This document shows positions 7,975-17,342 of a DNA stretch of 64,000 nt, piece after piece. Origin of the DNA: Rothia nasimurium (lineage in GTDB: Bacteria > Actinomycetota > Actinomycetes > Actinomycetales > Micrococcaceae); NCBI RefSeq assembly GCF_928382285.1, contig NZ_CAKMSS010000008.1, forward strand, positions 48,899-112,898. The letters are read 5' to 3'. Both the position numbers and the translations under genes were made by a program. The stretch's first letter is position 1. The number at the start of each line of letters is the position of its first letter. A model generated the notes under the pieces. The model saw only the letters and a program-made list of their open reading frames with translations, was not told the DNA's origin and did not search any database.

Positions 7975-9404
7975 TTGTTCTTAGCCTTCTCTTCAGCGCG
8001 GGCGGTGAGGGTCTGGCCGCGGTTCTTGCGGTAGACCAGCCACCAGCCTGCGCCCAGCAGGGCATACCAAACAGGCATGGCGATCAGAGCCTGGCGGGTG
8101 TCTTCGTACATAAAGAGCAGCACGACGACGCCCGCGAAGAAGGCCAGGACGGCGTAGCAGGTAAAGACGCCACCGGGCAGCTTGTAGACGGATGCCTCGT
8201 GTAGTTGCGGGCGGGTCTTGCGGTACTTGAGGTAGGCAATCATAATCAGCGACCAGGTCACAACGGTCAGAACCGAAGCTACGGTGGTCACCAGGGTGAA
8301 GGCCGCGATGAGGGAGTCACCCGAGTAGAGCAGAATTAGGCCCGAGAAGAGCAGCACGGTGGTCAGGAAGAGACCGTTGCGGGGCACGCCATTCTTAGAG
8401 AGCTTGCCAAAGATGGCGGGGGCGCTACCGCTTTGGGCCAGGCCGTAAATCATGCGGGAGGTTGAGAAGATACCCGAGTTAGCGGACGAGGTCGCACTGG
8501 TAAGCACCACGAAGTTCACCAGGTGGGCGGCAAAGCCCAGACCCGCCAGGGTGAACATTTCAACGAAGGGGCTCTGGCTGGGGTCGATGTTGCGCCAGGG
8601 GGTGACCATGAGAATCACGGCCAGGGTCAGCACGTAGAAGATGATGATACGCACCGGTACCGCGTTAATGGCGCGGGGCAGGGTCTTGGTGGGGTCTTTG
8701 GTTTCAGCTGCGGTAGTACCAATCAGTTCAGCGCCCAGGAAAGCAAAGATGCCAATCTGGAAGGCCGCAAAGAAGCCGCTTGCACCCATAGGGAAGAATC
8801 CGCCGTCGTTCCAGAGGTTTGCAACGGAGGCCTTATCACCGTTAGGAGAGGTAAAGCCAGCGATGACCATGACTAGGCCCACGATGATAAGAAGGACGAT
8901 TGCCACAATCTTGATCAAGGCAAACCAGAACTCGATTTCACCGAAGTTTTTCACGCTGGGTAGGTTCAGGGCCAGCAGCAGGCCGATAAGGCAGAGGGCT
9001 GGGATCCAGGCAGGGAGGTCGGGCCACCAGAAATGAACGTAGCTGGTGATGGCGATAATATCGGCAACACCGATGACGACCCAGGTAAACCAGTAGGACC
9101 AGCCCATAAGGAAACCTGCGCTGGGGCCGAGCAAATCTGTGATGAAGTCATTGAAGGTCTTGTACTTGAGGTTGGAGAGCAACAGCTCTCCCATAGCCCG
9201 AAGCACCAAGAAAATAACAGAACCAATGATTGCATAGACCAGGAGCAGGGACGGGCCTGCCAGCGAGATGGTCTTGCCTGAGCCCATGAAGAGGCCGGTG
9301 CCGATTGCGCCGCCGATAGCGATGAGCTGGATATGACGGTTTGATAAACCTCGTTGCAGGCCTTCGGTTGCCTGCGGTTCAGGTGTATGCTCGGCTATAG
9401 CCAT
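7971..9404 (-). CDS. cycA: D-serine/D-alanine/glycine transporter, CycA-like
   Basis: A 477-residue APC-superfamily permease with about 12 transmembrane helices. The first helix has the family motif IAIGGAIGTGLFMGSG. Segments such as GELLLSNLKYKTFNDF, NDGGFFPMGASGFF, TTAAETKDPTK and SSANSGIFSTSRM match remembered CycA proteins closely. CycA brings in D-alanine, D-serine and glycine by proton symport. A GABA or proline permease is the alternative. A stretch of about 285 bases separates it from the divergent gene at 9690. Confidence 0.82.
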   Translation of the reverse strand: MAIAEHTPEPQATEGLQRGLSNRHIQLIAIGGAIGTGLFMGSGKTISLAGPSLLLVYAIIGSVIFLVLRAMGELLLSNLKYKTFNDFITDLLGPSAGFLMGWSYWFTWVVIGVADIIAITSYVHFWWPDLPAWIPALCLIGLLLALNLPSVKNFGEIEFWFALIKIVAIVLLIIVGLVMVIAGFTSPNGDKASVANLWNDGGFFPMGASGFFAAFQIGIFAFLGAELIGTTAAETKDPTKTLPRAINAVPVRIIIFYVLTLAVILMVTPWRNIDPSQSPFVEMFTLAGLGFAAHLVNFVVLTSATSSANSGIFSTSRMIYGLAQSGSAPAIFGKLSKNGVPRNGLFLTTVLLFSGLILLYSGDSLIAAFTLVTTVASVLTVVTWSLIMIAYLKYRKTRPQLHEASVYKLPGGVFTCYAVLAFFAGVVVLLFMYEDTRQALIAMPVWYALLGAGWWLVYRKNRGQTLTARAEEKAKNN

Positions 9405-9689
9405 GAGCGCCCCCTTAGAAGAGTCAAAGTCCTGCCAGGAGCGAACACGCTCCCCTGCTACTGCGGTGAGTGTAGGGGGTAGATGCCTTTCCAGACCGGT
9501 ATTTTGTTATAGTTCAGGTCAAGTGTAGTCCTTCTACCGGGGGTATTTTTTCACACAGGCTTCTAGCGGGCGTCCGCTTCGTTGCCTCTTCTCGCTGTTC
9601 AAGCCACCACCACCGCGCTAGAATGTTTACACGGAAACAAAATTTTCTCGGGTTGCATGCACCCCGACCCCCTAGGAACAGGATTTCTC

Positions 9690-10094
9690 ATGCCCAAGCT
9701 CTCCAACGCAGCCCTCCGCCTAACTTCCGGCGCTCTGATTCTCAATTCAGGCATCGGCAAGCTCTCCATGGACGAGGCTACCTACGGCCACCTCAAGGGT
9801 ATGGCCTCAGCAGGTGTCCCCCAGGTTGCCAAGCTCTCCGACAAGCAGTTCGGCAAGGCACTTGCCATCAGCGAGACCGCCCTGGGCGCAACCCTACTCA
9901 CTCCCTTCATCTCCCCCAAGCTGGCAGGCCTGGGCCTAACTGCCTTCTCCAGTGGCCTACTGAGCATGTACTTCGGCATTGATTCCATGACCGAAAAGGA
10001 CGGCATTCGCCCCACCCAGGAGGGCACCGCCATGGCTAAGGACGTCGTCCTGCTCGGCGCAGGCCTGGCCCTACTCTTCTCCAGCAAGAAGTAG
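9690..10094 (+). CDS. Small membrane protein, DoxX-like
   Basis: A protein of 134 residues. The frame is open upstream, but ATG 9690 has an AGGA-type site in front and begins MPKLSNAALRLTSG, where homologues in related actinobacteria begin. There are about three hydrophobic segments and the conserved-looking stretch MTEKDGIRPTQEGTAMAKD near the C-terminus. It resembles actinobacterial DoxX-like membrane proteins; function unknown. A possible promoter (TGTTCA, 17-base spacer, TAGAAT at 9619-9624) lies upstream, and a strong terminator follows. Confidence 0.75.
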   Translation: MPKLSNAALRLTSGALILNSGIGKLSMDEATYGHLKGMASAGVPQVAKLSDKQFGKALAISETALGATLLTPFISPKLAGLGLTAFSSGLLSMYFGIDSMTEKDGIRPTQEGTAMAKDVVLLGAGLALLFSSKK

Positions 10095-10118
10095 TAGCAA
10101 CCCCAGACCTCTTCTGCC

Positions 10119-10156
10119 CAACCGCCTTTACCCCTACGGGGTGAAGGCGGTTTTTC
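10119..10156 (+). terminator. Rho-independent terminator after the DoxX-like gene
   Basis: ACCGCCTTTACCCC pairs with GGGGTGAAGGCGGT around a TAC loop, followed by TTTTTC. Confidence 0.9.
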
Positions 10157-10248
10157 TATCCTTAATAAACCGACAGGAAGCAGGCTAATTATCAGCCTTA
10201 TGATAAATTAACGAGAGTTAGACCACAGAGAAAGAAGGGACTAGAAGA

Positions 10249-11937
10249 GTGGGCGCCCTGCAAGAAGCACTCGACACAACCAGCAGCTTCATCTGGGGAC
10301 CTTTTCTACTACTTCCCCTCCTCATTGGTACCGGCATCTTCCTCACCGTCAGGCTAGGCCTCATTCAACTAAGACTCTTCACCAAGGCCATGAGCCTGCA
10401 GTTCGGGCGGCGCTCCCGTCAGGAAGGAGCCAGGGGAGAAATATCCTCCTTCCAGGCAATGAGCACCTCCCTCGGCGCTACCGTAGGCACCGGCAACATT
10501 GTTGGTGTTGCGCTCTCCCTCAGCATCGGCGGCCCTGGCGCCCTTTTCTGGATGTGGATTACCGCCATTTTCGGTATGGCTTCAAAATACGCCGAATGCT
10601 TCCTCGGCGTCCGCTTCCGCCACCGAGACAAGATGGGTGAGCTCACCGGCGGGCCCCAGGCCTACCTGCAACGAGGCATCCCCAACCGCTTCGGAAAATT
10701 CCTCGCCACCATGTTTGCCATCTGCTGCGTCTTCGCCTGCTTCGGCATCGGAAACATGACCCAAGCAAACGCCATCTCAGCTAACCTAGAGCACTCCTTC
10801 AACATTCCGCCCTACCTCACCGCGGGCGTCCTTACCCTAGGAACTGCAGCAGCCCTGCTCGGCGGCATCAAAACCGTCTCAAAGGTCACAGCCCTTTGCG
10901 TACCCCTCATGATTCTGCTCTACCTGGGATTTGGAACCTATATCGTGGCCATCAACGCCCACATGCTCCCAGAGGCCTTTGCCATGATTATGCGAGGCGC
11001 CTTTACCGGCGAGGGCGCCCTCGGTGGAGCCGTCGGCGCCGGAATGATCTTTGCCCTGCAGGTCGGCGCCCAGCGCTCACTATTCTCCAACGAGTCGGGT
11101 ATGGGAACAGCAGCTATCCCCGCAGCGGTAGCAACCACGTCCCACCCCGTCCGCCAGGGGCTAGCCTCCATGACTCAAACCTTTGTCGACACCATCGTGG
11201 TGATCTCAATGACAGGGTTCATCCTGCTCACAACGGGCGCCTGGCGGGGCGATGACCCGGCCACATCAACATCCATTGCTTTTGCCACCGGCCTGCCCGG
11301 TGATTGGGGCGGCTACGTCGTCACCTTCTGCCTGGCACTCCTGGGCTACTCCACCGTGCTCGGCTGGTCCTACTACGGCGAACGCGCCCTAGAGTCACTC
11401 GGTGGTGGCGCCAAGGCTATCGTTAGCTATCGCATGATTTTTGCCCTGGTCTGTGGGCTTGGTGCCATCGCCCCGCTCACTCTGGTTTTCACCTTCTCAG
11501 ATATCATGAACGGCCTGATGGCTATCCCCAACCTCATCGGCCTACTACTGCTCTCTGGTCTTGTAGCCCGCGAAACCAAGAAGTACCTCACCCACGACCC
11601 CAACTTTGAAGCAACAGTCGACAACATCGACAGCTTCATGTACGGCCACCTTGGCGGCTTGGACGCCCAAATCGACCACGAAGTTGACCTCTCCCAGAAG
11701 AACCCGGTTTTAGAACACCCCGATACCACCAGCCTTAAAGTCATCACCGAAAAAATGCTGGCTGACGACGCCCAGTCCACTCAGCCAGAGGTTTACGACA
11801 TCACCATTGACGACGTCAATACGGGAAGCATCCCACTACACACCGGCTCCCTGCCCATTATTCAGCAGGCAAAGCCCACTTTTGGCACCCCCACCGACCC
11901 GCGAGCCATCGACGACTCGGCCAGCAGCTCAAAATAA
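10249..11937 (+). CDS. Alanine/glycine:cation symporter, AgcS family
   Basis: A 562-residue sodium-coupled symporter of small amino acids. It starts with GTG after AAGAAGGGA. The family signatures are GTGIFLTVRLG near the N-terminus, SLGATVGTGNIVGVA, GGPGALFWMW, FSNESGMGTAAI and PNLIGLLLLSGLV. About 11 transmembrane helices end near residue 440. The remaining hydrophilic tail of about 110 residues is longer than in the paralogue at 15690-17144 and is rich in Asp, Thr and Ser. The tail is probably cytoplasmic and might be regulatory. Confidence 0.9.
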   Translation: MGALQEALDTTSSFIWGPFLLLPLLIGTGIFLTVRLGLIQLRLFTKAMSLQFGRRSRQEGARGEISSFQAMSTSLGATVGTGNIVGVALSLSIGGPGALFWMWITAIFGMASKYAECFLGVRFRHRDKMGELTGGPQAYLQRGIPNRFGKFLATMFAICCVFACFGIGNMTQANAISANLEHSFNIPPYLTAGVLTLGTAAALLGGIKTVSKVTALCVPLMILLYLGFGTYIVAINAHMLPEAFAMIMRGAFTGEGALGGAVGAGMIFALQVGAQRSLFSNESGMGTAAIPAAVATTSHPVRQGLASMTQTFVDTIVVISMTGFILLTTGAWRGDDPATSTSIAFATGLPGDWGGYVVTFCLALLGYSTVLGWSYYGERALESLGGGAKAIVSYRMIFALVCGLGAIAPLTLVFTFSDIMNGLMAIPNLIGLLLLSGLVARETKKYLTHDPNFEATVDNIDSFMYGHLGGLDAQIDHEVDLSQKNPVLEHPDTTSLKVITEKMLADDAQSTQPEVYDITIDDVNTGSIPLHTGSLPIIQQAKPTFGTPTDPRAIDDSASSSK

Positions 11938-12371
11938 TTTTTCGTATCCATCACACAAGTTTGACTCATGAAGTAGTACAGATGGTTTTTAAAAATAAGA
12001 GCAAGGAGCCGCGCACCCAAAGGCTGTCTTTTTAAATTTCCCTTGATTCATCAAGCATTACTTCTTTTTGAAAAAATATGGAAACCATCCCACCTCTTTA
12101 TATGTCTTTCATATTTAGACAGGACTGCGACGCCGCCTGCTCCTGGCGATAAATTTTCCAGCACAGAAGAACGTAATAGACCCTCCTACCCCTACATCGT
12201 GCGACGTAAGCGCACCCAAAATACCGCTAAAGTGGGGACAGAACTTTTCGCATTCTGAAAATATTCCGTAGAATACTCACGAAATAGCCCACAAAGCTCT
12301 CGCGGTCTCCCCCAAGGCTTACGAGCACCACTCACTCGGTTTCGCACCTGTATATAGAAGAGGACACACCC
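11938..12371. other. Intergenic region upstream of cholesterol oxidase
   Basis: These 434 bases are more AT-rich than their surroundings and contain no convincing gene. A 71-codon frame at 12043-12258 has no ribosome site and no recognisable product. The region ends with the likely promoter and leader of the cholesterol oxidase gene. Confidence 0.6.
12247..12274 (+). promoter_or_regulatory. Possible promoter of the cholesterol oxidase operon
   Basis: TTCGCA at 12247-12252 and TAGAAT at 12269-12274 are separated by 16 bases. This leaves a leader of about 90 bases before the ATG at 12372. The -35 match is weak. Confidence 0.35.
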
Positions 12372-13976
12372 ATGTCATTTACCCCAAACCGTCGCTCAGC
12401 CCTGAAGCTGACCGCAGCTGCATCCGCCGCGTCCGCTCTGACCGCAGCAACCACCACTAACGCCCACGCCAACGGCCAGAAGCGTATCGCTATCATCGGC
12501 TCCGGCTACGGCGGCGCTGTAGCCGCCCGCGCCCTGACCGAAAAGGGCTACACCGTCGACATGATCGAGATGGGTGCAGACTGGGAAAACATGGCAGCCA
12601 AGTCAAACGGCTACAAGTTTGACCAGATGACCTCCCCCACCGAGCGTTCCATGTGGTTCGAAAACCGCACCGACATGCCCCTCTCAAGCATCGCAGGCAT
12701 GGACTTCGTCAACCGATCCATCGGCCGTGCAGCCGGCGTACTCGGCGTTGAGCGCTTCGCTAACATGAAGGTCTACGTAGGTAAGGGTGTCGGTGGTGGC
12801 TCTCTCGCCAACGGCGGCATGGCCGTTACCCCTATTCAGTCCTACTTCCAGCAGGTTCTCCCCCAGCTCGACGCTGCGGAAATGTACGCAACCTACTTCC
12901 CCCGCGCCAACGCCAACCTGGGCGTCGCAGCACCCCCCACCGATATCGTAGGCACCTCCAAGTGGTACCAGTTCTCACGCGTATCAGCCTCCCAGGCAGC
13001 TAAGGCCGGCTTTAAGCACCAGTTCGTCCCCAACGTGTACGACTGGGACTACATGCGCCAGGAAAACTTTGCCCGCGTAGCTAAGTCCGCGCTCGGCGGC
13101 CAGGTTATCTTCGGTAACGACTACGGCAAGAAGTCCCTGCCCAAGACCATCCTTGCCACCGCCTTCGCAACCGGCAAGGTCAACCTGACCGCCATGACCG
13201 AGGTAACCTCCATTACCCAGCAGGCCGATGGCACCTTTACTCTCGATCTGAAGACCATCGACTTCAAGGGCAACCTGGTCAGCACCACCAAGAAGGTCTA
13301 TGACCGCGTCATCATGGCCGCCGGTTCCGTCGGTACCAACCGCCTGCTCCTGCAGGCCAAGAACTTCGGTACCATCAAGAACCTGCCCGCGACCCTTGGT
13401 ACCAACTGGGGCCCCAACGGCAATATCATGGTTGCCCGTAATATGAACGCTGCGACCGGCGGCTACCAGTCTGGCATCCCTGCCATGGGCGTCTCCAACT
13501 GGGATAACTCCACCAACTCGGTCTTTGCCGAACTGGCTCCCTTCCCCGCAGGTATCGATATGCGTATCGGCCTCTACCTGGCTATCACCAACAACCCCAA
13601 CAAGGGCACCTTCACCTGGAACAACTCAACCGGCTCTATGGAACTGGATTGGGACTCTGCCAAGGCAGCCCCCGGCGTTGCAGCAGCTAGGGCCTTCATG
13701 GATAAGATGAACGCCGCTAACTCAGGAACCAGCTACAACAAGGGTCTCTTCAAGGACGGCAAGACCTTCGCTGACTACTTCACCTACCATCCCCTCGGCG
13801 GTGCCGTCATCGGTGAAACCACCGACCTCAACGGTGAAGTTAAGGGTGTTCCCGGTCTCTTTGTTATGGACGGCTCCCTGATTCCTGGCAAAATTGGTGT
13901 TAACCCCTTCGTAACCATTACTGCTATCGCAGAACGAAACATGGACCGTCTGCTTGCAGCAGGCCGTTTCGCCTAA
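12372..13976 (+). CDS. choA: Tat-exported cholesterol oxidase (GMC flavoenzyme)
   Basis: A 534-residue enzyme closely resembling the Streptomyces/Rhodococcus secreted cholesterol oxidases, which convert cholesterol to cholest-4-en-3-one and make hydrogen peroxide. A Tat signal (Arg7-Arg8, then LKLTAAASAASALTAATT) ends near AHA. The FAD-binding GSGYGG is at residues 43-48. Conserved blocks are YVGKGVGGGSLANGGMAV, SVFAELAPFPAG (the catalytic Glu region), YHPLGG (catalytic His) and GVNPFVTITA (active-site Asn). A protein of unknown function follows 17 bases later and is probably co-transcribed. A host-associated lifestyle would explain the substrate, but another sterol is possible. Confidence 0.9.
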   Translation: MSFTPNRRSALKLTAAASAASALTAATTTNAHANGQKRIAIIGSGYGGAVAARALTEKGYTVDMIEMGADWENMAAKSNGYKFDQMTSPTERSMWFENRTDMPLSSIAGMDFVNRSIGRAAGVLGVERFANMKVYVGKGVGGGSLANGGMAVTPIQSYFQQVLPQLDAAEMYATYFPRANANLGVAAPPTDIVGTSKWYQFSRVSASQAAKAGFKHQFVPNVYDWDYMRQENFARVAKSALGGQVIFGNDYGKKSLPKTILATAFATGKVNLTAMTEVTSITQQADGTFTLDLKTIDFKGNLVSTTKKVYDRVIMAAGSVGTNRLLLQAKNFGTIKNLPATLGTNWGPNGNIMVARNMNAATGGYQSGIPAMGVSNWDNSTNSVFAELAPFPAGIDMRIGLYLAITNNPNKGTFTWNNSTGSMELDWDSAKAAPGVAAARAFMDKMNAANSGTSYNKGLFKDGKTFADYFTYHPLGGAVIGETTDLNGEVKGVPGLFVMDGSLIPGKIGVNPFVTITAIAERNMDRLLAAGRFA

Positions 13977-13993
13977 ACAAGAAAGCACACACA

Positions 13994-14620
13994 ATGACTG
14001 CGCACACTCCCAAACGCCGCACCGTACTGAAGGCTGGTGCCTGGGCTGCTCCTGCCGTCCTGGCTACCAGTGCTATCCCCGCTTACGCAGCGAGCTTCGA
14101 AGAGATCCCCCGCACCGATCTAGCAATTCTGCTCTCTGATCCCACTGTGGACTGGTCAACTTTTCAGCCGGTCTACGATAGCCCCATCTATCGTGGTCCG
14201 ACCACAAGAACCAACGTTGCTGCCTACGCGTCTTTCCCCAACACCATGACCATCACCAACGTTGGTACGGTGCCCGCAGTGAACCCCAGCGGCACCCTAC
14301 TGACCGACATGAACGATGTTGCTACAGACGCCACCGGTTCAAACCGGGCCGGTACCTACGTTAACTCAAGCGATCCGCTCGTTACCTTCGCGTACGCTGG
14401 ACAGGCAGGCTGGGGTTCCCCCTCCTTTACCTGGACCTACTCCGGCGTCCTACAGCCCGGTGAGTCCGTAGAGATTCCCCTGCGCTATTACGTGAATTTC
14501 CCTTTCTGGAACGTCCAGTACGAGCTGTTCGTAGCAGTTACTGTCATCGATGAGATGGACGGCGATTCAGACGATAACTTTGAGCACATGGGCGTCACCC
14601 AGGGCCGCGTTATCTACTAA
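13994..14620 (+). CDS. Tat-exported protein of unknown function
   Basis: A 208-residue protein with a clear Tat signal (KRRTVLKAGAWAAPAVLA, cleavage likely after AYA). The mature part is rich in Thr, Ser and aromatic residues and looks all-beta (TMTITNVGTVP, LQPGESVEIPLRYY), similar to a surface or Ig-like fold. No cysteines or catalytic motif are evident. It follows the cholesterol oxidase by 17 bases with no promoter between and a terminator behind, so the two are likely one operon. It may be a partner or cell-surface anchor of the oxidase; this is inference only. Confidence 0.75.
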   Translation: MTAHTPKRRTVLKAGAWAAPAVLATSAIPAYAASFEEIPRTDLAILLSDPTVDWSTFQPVYDSPIYRGPTTRTNVAAYASFPNTMTITNVGTVPAVNPSGTLLTDMNDVATDATGSNRAGTYVNSSDPLVTFAYAGQAGWGSPSFTWTYSGVLQPGESVEIPLRYYVNFPFWNVQYELFVAVTVIDEMDGDSDDNFEHMGVTQGRVIY

Positions 14621-14640
14621 GTAGAACCGTCAGGGACCCT

Positions 14641-14675
14641 CCACCGGGGCAGGCTGTTTTCAGCCTGCCCCGGTG
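14641..14675 (+). terminator. Hairpin ending the cholesterol oxidase operon
   Basis: CACCGGGGCAGGCTG pairs perfectly with CAGCCTGCCCCGGTG around TTTT. The following TCTATCT is only weakly T-rich. Confidence 0.75.
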
Positions 14676-14780
14676 TCTATCTGTGACGATATACTTGGGG
14701 AAGTCTTTCTTTCCCCTACCGGCGGCACTTTGCGTTTCCGTGCGCGCCGGTTTATCTGTTTCAACCTCGTAAGGAGAGTT

Positions 14781-15602
14781 ATGGAAACCAACAAGCAAAA
14801 GCAGGACCTGGCCGCTAAGGCCGAGCGTGCAGCGGCAGGTGAAGACCTGACCGCCCCCGTCCCCGAAAAATTCCACCGCCAACCCTACTCGTTCGTCCGC
14901 CGCGGTGACCGCCTGACCGCCCGCCGTCAGAAGGCCTGGGATACCTACGCCCCCACCCACGTCCTTGACCTGCCCCGCAACATCGGCGATACCTCGGTCG
15001 CTGAGGGCGCGGTCTTTGACCAGCAGGCCCTGTACGGACGCACCGACACCCCTCTCGTTGTTGAAATCGGCTCAGGCCTGGGCGAGGCCATCGTCAACCG
15101 CGCCACCCAGGTACCCGAGGCTAACTTCCTGGCCGTTGAGGTCTACACCCCCGGCATCGCCGACCTGCTCCTGAAGATGGGGCAGGCCGGGGTCGAGAAC
15201 GTGCGCGTAGCCCAGGCCAACGCCCCCGAGCTGCTCGATAACCTACTCGAAGAGTCTTCTGTTGATGAGCTCTGGGTCTTCTTCCCCGACCCCTGGCACA
15301 AGGCCCGCCATCACAAGCGTCGTCTGGTCTCCCCTGCCTTTGCAGATAAGGTGGCCCGGGTTCTTAAGCCCGGTGGTATCTGGCGTCTGGCCACCGACTG
15401 GGAAGAATATGCCCTGGTCATGCGTGAGGTACTTGATGCCCACCCCGACTTCACCAACGCCCACGCCGGTGAAAACACCACCGATGAAGACCCTGTTGGC
15501 GGCTGGGCCCCTCGTTGGGACGGACGCGTGGTCACCAGTTTCGAGCGCAAGGCAGGTGAGGCGGGCCGCCGGGCCCACGACCTGACCTACATTCGTCGGT
15601 AA
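14781..15602 (+). CDS. trmB: tRNA (guanine-N7-)-methyltransferase
   Basis: A 273-residue SAM-dependent enzyme that methylates G46 in the variable loop of tRNAs. The ATG at 14781 follows AAGGAGAG. The N-terminal 60 residues are a hydrophilic extension common in actinobacteria. The SAM site is VVEIGSGLGEAIV, and the family signature LWVFFPDPWHKARHHKRRL is complete, as is the RLATDWEEYA block. It stands alone and ends at a bidirectional terminator. Confidence 0.95.
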   Translation: METNKQKQDLAAKAERAAAGEDLTAPVPEKFHRQPYSFVRRGDRLTARRQKAWDTYAPTHVLDLPRNIGDTSVAEGAVFDQQALYGRTDTPLVVEIGSGLGEAIVNRATQVPEANFLAVEVYTPGIADLLLKMGQAGVENVRVAQANAPELLDNLLEESSVDELWVFFPDPWHKARHHKRRLVSPAFADKVARVLKPGGIWRLATDWEEYALVMREVLDAHPDFTNAHAGENTTDEDPVGGWAPRWDGRVVTSFERKAGEAGRRAHDLTYIRR

Positions 15603-15623
15603 AAATCCGTTAGCTGTGTAAAA

Positions 15624-15674
15624 AAGGCGGGTACCCGAACACACCTTAGGTGTGCGGGTACCCGCCTGTTTTAT
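15624..15674. terminator. Bidirectional terminator between trmB and the symporter
   Basis: AGGCGGGTACCCG and CGGGTACCCGCCT pair, with an inner ACACC/GGTGT stem. GTTTTA follows on the plus strand and a run of T follows on the minus strand (AAAAA at 15621-15625), so it serves both convergent genes. Confidence 0.9.
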
Positions 15675-15689
15675 GGGTAGGGGGTCTTC

Positions 15690-17144
15690 TTACTGCCCCG
15701 TTTTCTCGTAGGAGTCAATCGCTCCGGGGTGCCCCTGCATAAAGGCGTCGATCTCAGCCTTAGATGCGGTGAGCTTGGGGTCGTTGGCCAGGTAGTACTT
15801 GGTCTCTCGAACGATTAGCCCCGACATGAGGAGCAGGCCAATTAGGTTGGGAATAGCCATGAGCCCGTTGGCAATGTCTGAGAAGGTCCAGGCCACGGTC
15901 AGCTCCATGGTGCAACCGAAGTAGACAATCACCGCGAAGAAAAGGCGGTAGGGGGTAACGCCGCGGCGGCCAAAGAGGCGCTCAATGTTGCGTTCGCCGT
16001 AGTAGGCCCAGCCCAGAATGGTGGAGTAGGCAAACATGACCAGGCCGATAGTCACGATCCAGCTTCCTGCGGGGCCGATCACCGAGGCGAAGGCCTGGCT
16101 GGTCATCACGGAAGCAGAAATTTGCTCGCCGGTTGCGGGGTCGCTGGCGTGCCAGATACCGGTAACTACCAGCACCAGGCCGGTGCAGGAGACCACGATG
16201 ATGGTGTCGATAAAGGTCTGGGTCATCGATACCATGCCCTGGCGCACCGGGTGGGTGGTTTGAGCAGCTGATGCGGCGATAGCGGCAGAGCCCATGCCGG
16301 ATTCGTTGGAGAAAATACCTCGGGCCACGCCGTACTGTACGGCGTACATGAGGGTGGAACCCACAAAGCCGCCGACCGCTGATGAGCCGGTGAAGGCGTC
16401 CGCAAAAATCTGGCCGAAGGCCGCGGGCAGGTCAGCGGCGTGCACACCCAGAATATAGAGGGCCCCGCCCACGTAGAAGAGGATCATAACCGGCACGAAG
16501 GCACTGGTCACCCGCCCGATAGATTTAATACCGCCCATCAGCACGAAGAGGGTGATGAGGGCCAGCACGATGCCGGTAAGGGCAGCCGGCAGGTGGAAGG
16601 TGTCTTCAAGGTTGTGGGCAATGGAGTTACCCTGGGCGGTATTACCGATGCCGAAGGACGCCAGCACGGCGGCTACTGCGAAGAAGAGGGCTAGGAATTT
16701 ACCCAGGGGACCTTTGATACCGCGCTGGAGGTAGTACTGGGGACCGCCGGAGACTTCCCCCTTGGCATCTGTGGTGCGGTAGCGCACGCCCAGGAAGGCC
16801 TCGGAGTACTTGGAGGCCATACCGAAAATAGCGGTGACCCACATCCAGAAGAGGGCGCCGGGGCCACCGATAGAAATCGCGGTGGCAACGCCGACGATAT
16901 TACCGGTGCCCACCGTCGCGGCGAGGGCGGTGGTGAGGGACTGGAACTGGGAGATGTCGCCGCCGGTAGCACCGTCGTCCTTGCGTTCGAAGAAGGCTAG
17001 ACGGTTAGCGACGAGTAGTTTGGTGAGCTGGATAAAGCCCAGCCGCACCGTCAGGTAGATACCGGTGCCAAGAAGCAGCGGTATCAGCACAAAGGGCCCC
17101 CAGATGAGGGAGCTTATAGCGCTCAAGACGTCTTGAAAGGTCAT
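15690..17144 (-). CDS. Alanine/glycine:cation symporter, AgcS family, second copy
   Basis: A 484-residue paralogue of the symporter at 10249-11937. The ATG at 17144 is chosen because AAGGA lies 5 bases ahead; the frame extends upstream without a better start. The same motifs are present: GTGIYLTVRLGFIQL, ALAATVGTGNIVGVA, GGPGALFWMW, FSNESGMGSAAI and PNLIGLLLMSGLI. It ends shortly after the last helix, unlike the long-tailed paralogue. It should bring in alanine or glycine with sodium. Confidence 0.9.
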   Translation of the reverse strand: MTFQDVLSAISSLIWGPFVLIPLLLGTGIYLTVRLGFIQLTKLLVANRLAFFERKDDGATGGDISQFQSLTTALAATVGTGNIVGVATAISIGGPGALFWMWVTAIFGMASKYSEAFLGVRYRTTDAKGEVSGGPQYYLQRGIKGPLGKFLALFFAVAAVLASFGIGNTAQGNSIAHNLEDTFHLPAALTGIVLALITLFVLMGGIKSIGRVTSAFVPVMILFYVGGALYILGVHAADLPAAFGQIFADAFTGSSAVGGFVGSTLMYAVQYGVARGIFSNESGMGSAAIAASAAQTTHPVRQGMVSMTQTFIDTIIVVSCTGLVLVVTGIWHASDPATGEQISASVMTSQAFASVIGPAGSWIVTIGLVMFAYSTILGWAYYGERNIERLFGRRGVTPYRLFFAVIVYFGCTMELTVAWTFSDIANGLMAIPNLIGLLLMSGLIVRETKYYLANDPKLTASKAEIDAFMQGHPGAIDSYEKTGQ

Positions 17145-17342
17145 GTGGTGTCCTTGATACAGGTCGCTGCGGGCGAGGGAGCACCGCAGCTGCGTGATGA
17201 ATAAGGACGCCCCGCCGCAGGCGTGTGCACTGCGGTGGGGCGCCATTCAACTATAGCGAGTCAAGAACAGGAAGACCTATATCGTCTTACCCTGTGTACC
17301 TGCTAACTAGCCGGTATTCTCTACACCTTACTGGCGGCGTCC

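Noticed and set aside
12043..12258. 71-codon plus-strand frame before the cholesterol oxidase gene
   Set aside because: No ribosome site, no recognisable product, and it overlaps the likely promoter.
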